Shown here in pieces: positions 1 through 8,848 of a DNA stretch of 64,000 nt. Every line of letters begins with the position of its first letter. Position 1 is the first letter of the stretch. Origin of the DNA: Amoeboaphelidium protococcarum (lineage: Eukaryota > Aphelidiomycota > Aphelidea); NCBI GenBank assembly GCA_023515745.1, contig JALECJ010000025.1:1-64000 (forward strand). Direction: 5' to 3'. Below the pieces are notes generated by a model. The model did not search any database and was not told the origin of the DNA. It saw only the letters and a program-made list of their open reading frames with translations. The translations under genes were made by a program, and so were the position numbers.

Positions 1-128
1 CCTAACCCTGCCCTAACCCTAACCCTGCTAACCCTGCTAACCCTGCTAACCCTAACCCTGCCCCTACCCTGCCTGTCCCTGCCCTGCCCCTGCCCTAACC
101 CTGCCCTGCCCTCCCCTGCCTACCCTGC
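1..128. repeat. Degenerate telomeric repeat tract
   Basis: The first ~128 bases are almost wholly CCCTAA, CCCTG, GCTAACCCT and CCCTGCC units. The C-rich strand reads 5' to 3' into the sequence, as expected for a left chromosome end of the TTAGGG type with G-rich variants. The array is irregular: clean CCCTAA pairs are interrupted by CCCTGC, and the inner part (about 60-128) lacks most TAA units. It joins a protease reading frame directly, without subtelomeric filler. A sequencing artefact in the repeat cannot be excluded. Confidence 0.9.
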
Positions 129-130
129 CC

Positions 131-757
131 GCTGCTCCGAAAGCGAACCTGGTCGCCGTCAAAGTTTTGGGACCCGGTGGCATTGGTATGATTAGTTGGA
201 TTATTGCCGGTCTGGATTACGTGGTTAAAGATCATAAGAGAAAGCACAGCTGGTGGGGAGGTAGGAAGGCTAACAAGAAGAGCGTTATTAATATGTCGCT
301 TGGTGGTCCATACATTTAGTCTCTGAATGCCGCTGCAGACAAGGTGGTTGAGAATGGAATTCCTATCGTTGCTGCTGCTGGCAATTCTGCCGCTGATGCT
401 TGCACTTTTAGTCCTGCTAGCGCTGAAAATGTATTCACTGTGGGAGCGAGTGATATACTGGATAGCCCGGCGTTCTTTAGCAACTATGGATCGTGTGTGA
501 ACGTTTTCTCGCCTGGTCATTTTATCTATTCTTCGTGGAATTAGAGTCCAAAGAGTTATCAGGTTCTGAGTGGAACAAGTATGGCATCTCCTATTGCGGC
601 CGGTGTTCTCGCTGCTATTTGGAGTGGCATGGATGCGTCAGCTTCTTATAAGGATGCCATCGAGAAGCTGTCCAAGATTGCCAACAAGGACAAGATTAGA
701 AATCTCGACAGAGCTTCACCTAATGCTTTGGTGTTCAACGGTGCAGGGGCCAATTGA
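131..757 (+). pseudogene. Subtilisin-like (S8, proteinase K type) protease, 5' half lost at telomere
   Basis: The frame is open from the telomeric tract to TGA at 755-757 and reads two TAG codons as Gln. It shows the oxyanion-hole Asn block (AAAGNSAADA) and the nucleophile block (GTSMASPIAAG) of the proteinase K branch, with [11 protein letters not shown] upstream. The signal peptide, inhibitor propeptide, catalytic Asp and catalytic His (HGTH block) are all missing. They would lie where the telomeric repeats now start, so the product cannot be an active protease. The best reading is a gene broken by chromosome breakage and capped by telomere addition. It converges with the WNK gene 169 bases downstream. 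Family call is confident; absence of another upstream exon is inferred. Confidence 0.85.
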
Positions 758-925
758 GTTGTGGTGTGATAAATAAGAGTCGTGATAATTTATAGGATTG
801 GAAATACATACTAAGTAATGCAATTAATATCATTCTTTTATATCTTTGCTGATGTACTTGTATAATGGAAAATAACAGATGGATTAAGTCAACATATTTA
901 TGAGTATATTTTAAATTTTTAGATC

Positions 926-3382
926 TCATTTATCGAAAGACTCAGCGTCATAATAAGGCTACTAGTTACTATCTTAGTGCTGCATCGATTATTATTCGTG
1001 TACAGCCTATTGATTCCTCAGTCCGCTGTTGACGTCAGCTGCATTACTTCTTCGGCGGGCGTGAGCAATTTAATTAGCATGACCGCTTGCAGTTGAGCCA
1101 GAAGATGGCTAGGATGAATGAGATTAAACGTGAGCTTACTATATACCACCATGCATGGTCTATGCGAGCGTTGACTATTATGTACTTGCACTAGCAGGAT
1201 TATGTGTAGACGCAGAAGAGGAGGCGAAATATTCACCACCCATTGAACTCATCGGTGGAGTCGTCACAATCGACTTTGGCTAACCAGTACTGCCAGAGGG
1301 AGCATTCTTTGGGCTGATGTTCCTCAATTGCTTACCATGAAGAGCATTCCTCAACGCCCTGCTCGCAAATACTGTCAGTCCCAGATTTCCCCAGTCTTCA
1401 TCATGCAGATCACGCAGATCGCCGACGGTCATTACATCTTAAGCATGAAGCTTAGCTAGCCATTCTCGCTCCTTATCCACACCACGATTATTGACTACTG
1501 CAGTGTCGTGAACCAAATCTTCGATAGCCTACTCATCTTTGTAGTCTTTCAATGGAACAGTAGTCTACTAACCATCCTCAGTATTGATCGTGAGAGCTTT
1601 GCCATTGTCAGCAACAAAAGTCGAGCTGATCATAGTCTATCCAGGACTTCCAATAGCTGATGATGCATTGTATGAGTGCATAGAGTCCTGCAGATTGGGA
1701 CTGGCAACTGTTCGCTCCTCAGCCAATCTAGCTCTGACCTCTGACAGCTCAGCCTTCTTCTCAGCTTCAAGAGCACGTACAGTCGCCTTCTGTACCTCAA
1801 GCTTTGCCCGATCCAATTCATCTCGCATGATAGTGGTGTCACTCCGTCTCCACATTTATCGACTCTCCTCCTTGGTGCCTTTATTCTCAACACTGAGTTT
1901 ATGAAGATCCCTAAGAATACGATTGATCTCGTGTGTAATAAGTACTTGATATTTCTAATGCAAAACCTTCTCCTAAATCATCTCATTCACCACATCCTCT
2001 GCAGTGTCATTCTCGACATTAAATTCAAACTTCACCGACAGCTTCTCCATGCCTCTAAACAACACCTGCAGAACTAGATTAATCTTATCATCACTAGCAG
2101 ATATGAGCACAACCTCTGGCTCTACAGTCAAAAATGGGTGCTCCAAGAGTTGGGCGGCAGATAATCGATCATTCTCAGCGCATATACACTTTCCAAGAAT
2201 ATCAATCACTTCAGAATCAGTCACTTTATGCAGACAATCTGGTTTAAGACCTTACGAGACCTTTTTGTAAATCTAAGCAGCGTTGGTGCATTCAGAATAA
2301 GGATATTCACCAGTCACCATTTCAAGCAGACACATGCCGAAAGCATAAATATCCACCTTCTCATTATAGCCCTTCTCCTCATACATTTCTGGAGCCATAA
2401 ACTCTGGAGTTCCAATAACAGTGTACTTCTTACCCAACTTCATCTTTGCCGTACCCATATCACCAATCTTGACTTCACCATGAGCTCCATTGATAAAGAT
2501 GTTATCACACTTGATATCTCGATGAATTATCGGTGGATTATGAGCGTGTAGGTAGGCTAAGCCTTTCAAAATTTATCGACACCATCGCTTCACGACTTTA
2601 ATGTTAGGACTCTGTAACTTACGAATATACTCACGCAGCGTACCAGAAGTCATTAGCTCCGTCACGAATACAAATTCATTATTATTGAACCAGCAGTCAT
2701 GGAAGTTTATAATATTCGGATGCCTGACTCGTTTAAGTATTTCAATTTCCTGACTGAGAGCAGTAAACTCTGCCTTGGTGGTCTAAAAACAGTTCCAAGC
2801 CACCTCATAACCTTCTTCCCGGTCTATAGCTTTGTACACGACCTTATATGCACCCTTGCCGAGAATACAATTAAGTTTAGCATATCTGCCATTAGGACTG
2901 AGGTCAACAATCCGTTCACCACCTTCGACATTGGAGTTATAAGTCTAAACAAACTGATCTGGAGACGATCCGCCGGCCGACATGGCAGCCATCAAAGCAT
3001 CCCTATCAATGCTCATCTACGGATTCCTCAAGTTATCTAAATGCAGAGGCGGCACAGTAGTAGAGCTAGCAGATTACATAGTGTCAGTCGCAGCAGTTGA
3101 TCCCACCGTAGTCATTGTTCGAGGAGGAGATCCTGCAATTCTATTCAAGTTTTACTACTGTTCCTACTACTGCAGACTATGTTACGGACTAAGATGCTAC
3201 TACTACTACTAATACTATTACGTTGGAGTCTATTAAGGCAGTGATGTCTACTATTAAACTTGCTATTTCTACTGTTACTGCTACTATCTCTACTAACGTA
3301 GATGCTCAATCAGCTCACTTTACGCCTGCTATTGAAGAATAGCAAATTTATCATCTTCCTTCTTGTTACTACTACTACTCAT
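926..3382 (-). CDS. WNK: WNK-type (with-no-lysine) Ser/Thr protein kinase
   Basis: Single-exon gene of 818 codons. Residues 1-122 are Gln-rich, largely coded by TAG/TAA/CAG runs. The kinase domain spans roughly 168-440. The glycine loop reads [10 protein letters not shown] and beta-3 reads EVAWNCF, so the usual VAIK lysine is replaced by Asn and the loop Lys (about K180) is in the WNK position. [15 protein letters not shown] and the WNK-specific substrate segment [16 protein letters not shown] follow, then [17 protein letters not shown]. After the kinase comes an OSR1-C/PF2-like autoinhibitory module ([19 protein letters not shown]), then a coiled coil and a low-complexity tail. WNKs sense chloride and osmotic state and activate SPAK/OSR1 kinases. 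The start was chosen at AAAATG, the first Met of the open frame. WNK genes are rare in fungi, which is informative on lineage. Confidence 0.93.
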
Positions 3383-3879
3383 TTTAACCACAATGTAGTA
3401 GCTTACTTTATTAATACAGTTCTAAACAATAGGAAAACAGAGAATCAGTAGATAGCAATGTATAAAAGACCAACAGTGGCCCTGAATAACACCAGGTGAG
3501 TAAAATGAAATGAAAGGGGACAGACCTTTAAGAACACACTCCAAGTGAAATGAAAAGGAGAAACGAAGGAAAAGAGAATTTTTTTTCTGTTCTGACCGCG
3601 CCAGTCTTGAAGTTTACGCTGGCAGAAGCACAGGAAGAACGGCTTAAGCGCGATCTCATTGAGTCGCGTTCTGTGACTCGTCGCAATGACTCGATCGTTC
3701 ATATCGCTCGCTTAAGTGCAACGAGAATAGGGCAAAGCGACGGTGAGAGAGATAGACCAAGTTAACACTCGTCATTTATGAGGCGTGAGAAAGTAAGTGC
3801 TAAGTAGAGTGAAACGAACACTTTAAACCGAGAAACAATTCTACTAAATCCTTTCATATACAGTATGTTTAGACACTTA
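3383..3879. other. Intergenic, WNK 5' flank and ALKBH7 3' flank
   Basis: These 497 bases separate two minus-strand genes and should hold the WNK promoter and 5' leader. The only ORF of note (plus, from 3550) lacks recognisable domains and would run into the ALKBH7 3' exon antisense, so I do not call it. The stretch 3640-3740 is GC-richer, with several CGCTC/TCGC words. I see no repeat or RNA gene. Confidence 0.5.
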
Positions 3880-4644
3880 TCACTCCCGTTTTTCATTGCG
3901 TAGCATTAATGAGATCCTTCGTTGCTGCTTGAACTAGGTGCCATCAACACTAAACATACCATTCTCAGACTATATCGAATGCTTGTAATCTCGTCTTACA
4001 GATCCTCTACAATATCATGATACGGTGATTAATTAATTGTATTACAGTGACAAAAGCCCACAATGTATTAATAATCTTACTTTGTGATATAAAATGACCG
4101 TCTTGGAATATGAATCTTCTACCAGTCCGAGGTGTTTTAATTATGCTCAAACTTTATGACCGTGTCACTTAACAAACTAAGACCACAAACAAACTCACCA
4201 GAATACTACAAAGCAAAACGTTAGTGTTTAAGTTCAAAGTATAAAAATATAACTTACATCAATGTAATCAGTGTGCGGTCCAATGACACCATTTTCGGCA
4301 AGATCTAAAACATGAATAGGCTTCCAGTTGATACTGTCACGTTAGGCCAAGTCTTACACGCACTTCCTCATTCTTGAGAATATTAATTCCATATCCTATG
4401 GCCAGCTAGACATAATGCACTCTCTGTACCCTTTTATAACTTTATCAAAATGATCATAATGATAAGGTTCTCGACGTGCCAGACGTGCATCCACATACTT
4501 TACCAATCGCGACTCTTCATCTGCAGTGATAAAATCCTTGCAGAGTATAAAGTCTCCGGTTTAATGAAAACTTAACGGTCGGACAGCTAATCTCAATATC
4601 TAACGGCCATTATACAGCTAAGAAATACTCTTTCGAAAAATCAT
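3880..4644 (-). CDS. ALKBH7: ALKBH7-like mitochondrial 2-oxoglutarate/Fe(II) dioxygenase
   Basis: Three exons: 4258-4644, 4081-4205 and 3880-4006, giving 212 residues. Introns of 52 and 74 nt both end TGTAG. A basic N-terminus (MIFRKSISQLYNGRQILRL) looks like a mitochondrial presequence. The family block YHYDHFDKVIKGYRE precedes the iron ligands HVLDLAENGVIGPHTD (HxD). The distal His is in YKHSI and the 2-oxoglutarate-binding Arg is in RRISLML at the C-terminus. ALKBH7 acts in the mitochondrial matrix, where it is linked to programmed necrosis and to mitochondrial RNA and protein demethylation; the substrate here is unknown. It shares a 135-base divergent promoter with uL24m, another mitochondrial gene. 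Confidence 0.88.
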
Positions 4645-4779
4645 TAGTCTTTAATGCTTGATATTGTCTTGATCAAAACTTGAAGACCAATCAGTCATTT
4701 AAGGGAGGAATATGCCCTTCGTTCTCTTTTCTCTAAGCGAATTTCATCACGAAAAAATTAGACAGATTATCAAAACAAA

Positions 4780-5448
4780 ATGCCAAAGAAGTTACCTTTT
4801 ACACTACCAAAGCAGATTCTAGAGGCTGCGTATGAATAATCGCTGGATGGTGTACGTTCCTCCCGGCAAAGAGTGCGCGAAAGTCTGAGCATGTAGAAGA
4901 AGGCGCGTGATTAGTATGGAAATAAAGAGCTTATGCCCAAGTTTTATCTCAATGACGTGGTGGAGGTGAGGAAGGGTTTTTTTTATAAACGCATCGAGTC
5001 AAATATCGCGTATAATACGCCATAAAATGACGCGGCATTGAGCAGTGAACAGGATCAGTAGGTGCGAAGAGGACCTATTGTTGGTGTTGACTGGAAGAAA
5101 CGCGCCGTTTACGTGAAAGACATGTATCAGAAGATAATGCGTCATTCTAGTACCTCCGCCATCACTTTGTTGCCTATTCCAATGACGGCGGTGTAGCATA
5201 TTGATCCAACCACCGACAAACCTACGGATATCACATTTAAGCCGGCGGACTGGTCTGCAGGTGAATGTGGCCGTATAAGGTACTCTGTAGAGTCCGGTTC
5301 ATAGATTCCATACAAGTTTGACAAATCTGGCCCTAATAAGGACAAGACCAAAGGAGACTGGGACACTGAGAGAGCGGTTGCTTCTGATAGGACGTTTTAT
5401 TTGGATGATCCATTTGCTAATCCGTTCCCTAAAGAGTTGAGAATGTGA
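4780..5448 (+). CDS. MRPL24: Mitochondrial ribosomal protein uL24m
   Basis: Single exon, 222 residues, TGA stop. The KOW-type segment starts near residue 55 (FYLNDVVEVRKGFFYKRI). The uL24 signature with a DPxTxKP loop follows (HIDPTTDKPTDITF). Highly charged N- and C-terminal extensions are typical of mitoribosomal versions. uL24 nucleates large-subunit assembly at the exit side. It starts AAAATG, 135 bases from the divergent ALKBH7 start, and ends 48 bases from the convergent SIRT4 stop. Weakly conserved family, so the call rests on the KOW core plus the HxDP loop. Confidence 0.72.
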
Positions 5449-5496
5449 TAAAATAGATTTGATATAATAATTTTAGAACTATTCATGATACCTTAA

Positions 5497-6634
5497 TCAT
5501 GTTTTAATAGCCTATAGCACGCGTTTAAGTGCATTCGATGATGGCATTTCAATTTTGTTAACCTCTAAATGTTTATCCGCCCGCGTGGCTCCCAAATTGA
5601 TGATATTAACTAAAGCTCCTTTCTAAAGGGCAATTTTAACTATCCTGTAAGCAGAGTAAACTTCAAGAGAAGATCCAATAACAAGCAGAGAATCTTGTTC
5701 CGACTATAGACTCCCAACGGTTCGCAGTACATGATCTCTTACAGTTACTTCCAAATTCTCACCAAAGAACACCACTGCTGGTTTATAAATTCCCTTGTAC
5801 TGTCGCCGATTCGGATGTAAATCATTATCATTACAATGTTGACACGCTGGATATCTAAAGTTGGCATATGACAAGTTGCCCAAGTCTACATCACCATCCG
5901 GTCTCACAACTGAATTCTTGTAAGAGAGACCAGTATTCGGCCATTAAACATGTCTATCCACTCCAAGAGTATGTAGTACGTGCATTTCATCATCATCAGA
6001 TCGATTTAAGAAATTGTGACTTTCATAATACTCTGTGTATTATTACGTTGCATCCCGTAATAACTGAGACCATGATGGATTTAAATCAAGTAGAGCCAGT
6101 TGAAATGCATCACGTCCACCTTCAAACGGCCGAAGACATCCTTAACAGATCACCTCCGACAGATTTCCATGCATCTATACAACATCACGGGACCGCGCCT
6201 TCAAATGCAAACCATCAACATTCTGGGTATATATTTCAAACGGAATTAAACCCTATAAAGTTGTCAGAGCGATGTGAGAGGAGTTGGGTCTCGCAAGAGA
6301 TATCCTGGGCCAACCTAAAAAGCTCCGCGCCCAGTATCGTCGCCGCCTCTCATCAGATCTTATAAACTCCTAATACGTAATAGGTTTATAATCTTTCTAA
6401 ATGGTGTAACTTCCATTAGGTCCTACAATTATGTACAAAGAACTTTTAGAAATGTCGATGATGATGAGACTATACGAGACGGTACATACCGCGATAATCA
6501 GGAATCCCACTATCGGTAGATATACCAGCACCAGTGAGCACTACAAGTCTAGAACTCTTGTTCACTGAGTGTTGTTTTAACGTTTGGCACAACTTCTCCA
6601 ACGTCATCATTGCCGCTTGTCTTTGAGAAAACAT
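5497..6634 (-). CDS. SIRT4: Class II sirtuin, SIRT4-like
   Basis: Two exons, 6490-6634 and 5497-6422, with a 67-nt intron between GIPDYR and GPNGSY; 356 residues. NAD-binding motifs GAGIST and TQNVDGLH, catalytic His in QMHGNL, and zinc-binding Cys pairs CQGC and CQHC separated by a long insert. KPAVVFFGE, VIGSSLEVYSAYR and LGATRAD place it with SIRT4 rather than SIRT5. SIRT4 enzymes remove lipoyl, glutaryl-type or ADP-ribosyl marks in mitochondria. The first Met (MFSQRQAAMMTLEKL) is used because a TGA lies upstream in frame. The insert between the two Cys pairs is longer than in the human protein. Confidence 0.9.
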
Positions 6635-6715
6635 AACGGAAATTAATAGAAGCGATCAACGCGTAACTGAAACGTTCGACTTTGCCCCATTTAACCAACC
6701 TTTTACAAGTAGGTA

Positions 6716-6997
6716 TCAACTATAAAAAAATATGAAATCTGCGACGATAGATTAAAAATTCTTGGAAATTTATGATGGAAATTGATAGTTCTCCTCTTAC
6801 TTTGACACACTCCATCGGGAGTCGTTATGAAATTTTATCTTCTTTAATTGACTAGAAATCGAATAAAAAGTACATACTGATATAGTAATAGAGTACGCCA
6901 CTAGAACCATCCCAATGAATATTGCAACTCTGTTATTGCCAATTAACGGTGAATGACCATAACAACCACACCGCGAACTCAAGCCAATCATCATCAT
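6716..6997 (-). CDS. Possible small single-span membrane protein, unrecognised
   Basis: Open frame of 93 codons from ATGATGATGATT to TGA, upstream of SIRT4 on the same strand. It contains one clear hydrophobic segment (RVAIFIGMVLVAYSITI, about residues 23-39) flanked by basic residues, like small mitochondrial inner-membrane assembly factors. The last third is low complexity and may be intronic: a GTAAGA donor follows VSK, although the nearest acceptor is TATAG, not the TGTAG seen elsewhere. No family recognised. With TGA as the only stop, open frames of this size arise by chance. Confidence 0.3.
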
Positions 6998-7188
6998 CAA
7001 ACGTTGATCTCCCGAATCGGCCAGCAGAAGCGCACGCTTTCCTCAACAGAATTCACGCCGATCGACTTTTTTTATTTCATCTGAATTTCACACCGCTCAC
7101 TTCATCTTGATCAGGAGGATAACGAATAATAATGAATGCTATCTTCAACAACATTTACAAGTAGCGGCAATTCTAGAAAATTAATTCC

Positions 7189-8658
7189 ATGTGCTGTACG
7201 GGATTGATGCTTAGAATATTCCTGGGTCTCACCATGATGTCTCTGGTATTCATTTTGATAAATTTTGCTTATGAGTATCGATATTCTGTCATCTACTCAA
7301 CATCATCATCAGCTTCTTCTATTTGGTCTCAGGATCAATTTCATAAGACTTTACAGAGTAAAGCAATTAATAATACTGTCCTTATTGTATAGATTTAGGG
7401 CGACATGTCTGAGCATGCCCTGCACTTTTTGTGTAAAATCTCTCATCTGACTGCTGATGATCATCATTCCGTTAGTAGTGGTAGAAATAACTTTAAAAAT
7501 TATACTCGTAAAATAAGCCGCGCTGAGAATGTAATTTTCTGGGCTTATGATAGAAAGACGTATGTGCGGATGCTTTCAATTTAGCGTAAAATGGCTTCTA
7601 GTGATAATAATGATGGTAAATCATTCGGTGTTATTTATGATCCAGATGTTCCGCGGCTATGGGGAATTAAAGGTCCAGATTTTAGGACAATGATGGAGTA
7701 CCGCCCTGTGTTTATAATTAAACTCTTGAAGCTTGGATACAATGTCCTCTTTATAGATACTGACGTTCTATTATTCCATGATCCCTTTCAGTATATTACA
7801 TAGTCTGGGCCGGCGCCGACTAGTAATGGAAATCATTCCAAATTGAAAGTTAAGAGTCAGCATGGTGATGATCCACCTTTGTCCAAGATTATGGCTTTCG
7901 AGCGCTATCTTGGAAGTATTACTGATGTTGATTTGGTTTATTCTACAGATGCCAGAGACTTTTACTCTAATCTTGAAGATCCTTTGGAAGGTGGTAATTC
8001 TGTCTCTAAAATATGTGGTGGACTCTTCTTTGCCCGGCCGACGCCTAACTCTATTCGCTTCTTTGAAATAATGTTAGAGTACATTCAGAGTAATACTTGG
8101 TGGTAGTACTGGCGCAACATTAACCTTAATGATTAGACAGCTGTTGATATTATGCTAAACTATGAAGTTAGTGACACGAAATTGCCTGGTATAAAAGCGG
8201 TCATGGTGGGCCCTCTGCCTAAATGTCTTCCTAGATGGAAGGGAATGCCTCGACGTGATTGTGTAAATTTTGATAATGGATATTAAAATTAATCATTAGT
8301 GGATTACAATAAGTTCCCTCAAGTGATCAAGGATATGCTGGTGGATGGTGCTGTCGATTCCCTACCGAATAATGTACTGAAAGTGCGAATGTTGGATCAG
8401 GCATAGTACATGAATGGCATTCTTTATTAAAAACATTTGTTGGAAGAAAACAAGAAATCTGCCATTTGGTATTAACAGCTGCTTTAACAGTAGCATGGTA
8501 TCGTGCCTCCAAATTATTAAACTGCTGAACAGCTACTTCAAGAAGGCGATACGTTGGTATCCTTTCATGCCAACTTTCCCTATACATACAATAAGAAGGA
8601 ACAACTCTAATAAATCGGTCTCTGGCTTCTTGATGAAGAGGGACGATGTACTCTATGA
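7189..8658 (+). CDS. Type II membrane nucleotide-diphospho-sugar transferase (GT77-like)
   Basis: Single exon, 489 residues. An N-terminal signal anchor (LMLRIFLGLTMMSLVFILI, about 7-25) precedes a lumenal domain. Key motifs are FRTMMEYRPVFIIKLLKLGY, LFIDTDVLLFHDPF (the DxD metal and nucleotide-sugar site) and CGGLFFARPTPNSIRFFE, the pattern of the Nucleotid_trans family found in Golgi glycosyltransferases. A substrate-side block near the end (WKGMPRRDC) and a Gln-rich tail follow. It likely decorates secreted glycoproteins or wall polymers; donor and acceptor cannot be read from sequence. The start is the first Met before the membrane anchor. Confidence 0.8.
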
Positions 8659-8848
8659 TTTGAGTGTTGCTGTGCTTTTCTAAACATAAAGAGATTTTAC
8701 TGCTTGATTGTAACAATTCCCGCTCGTTATACGCACTTGCTCGTTCTTTCATTTTTAGAATTTTGTCAACCTCTATTCTCCCTTGAAATTTCTACTTAAT
8801 ATCTCTCAACAAGTTAAAAACTTAATTTCAGTGCAAAGTTAAAGTAAG

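Noticed and set aside
1-128. Ciliate macronuclear chromosome, suggested by the UAR = Gln code
   Set aside because: Telomere units are TTAGGG-like, not the ciliate C4A2/C4A4 types. Ste50/Ubc2 SH3 adaptor, PET117 and Lrg1-type genes are opisthokont/fungal, and many genes share one long chromosome.
3550-3765. Plus-strand ORF upstream of WNK
   Set aside because: No domain. With TAA read as Gln it would run on antisense into the ALKBH7 3' exon; more likely leader DNA.
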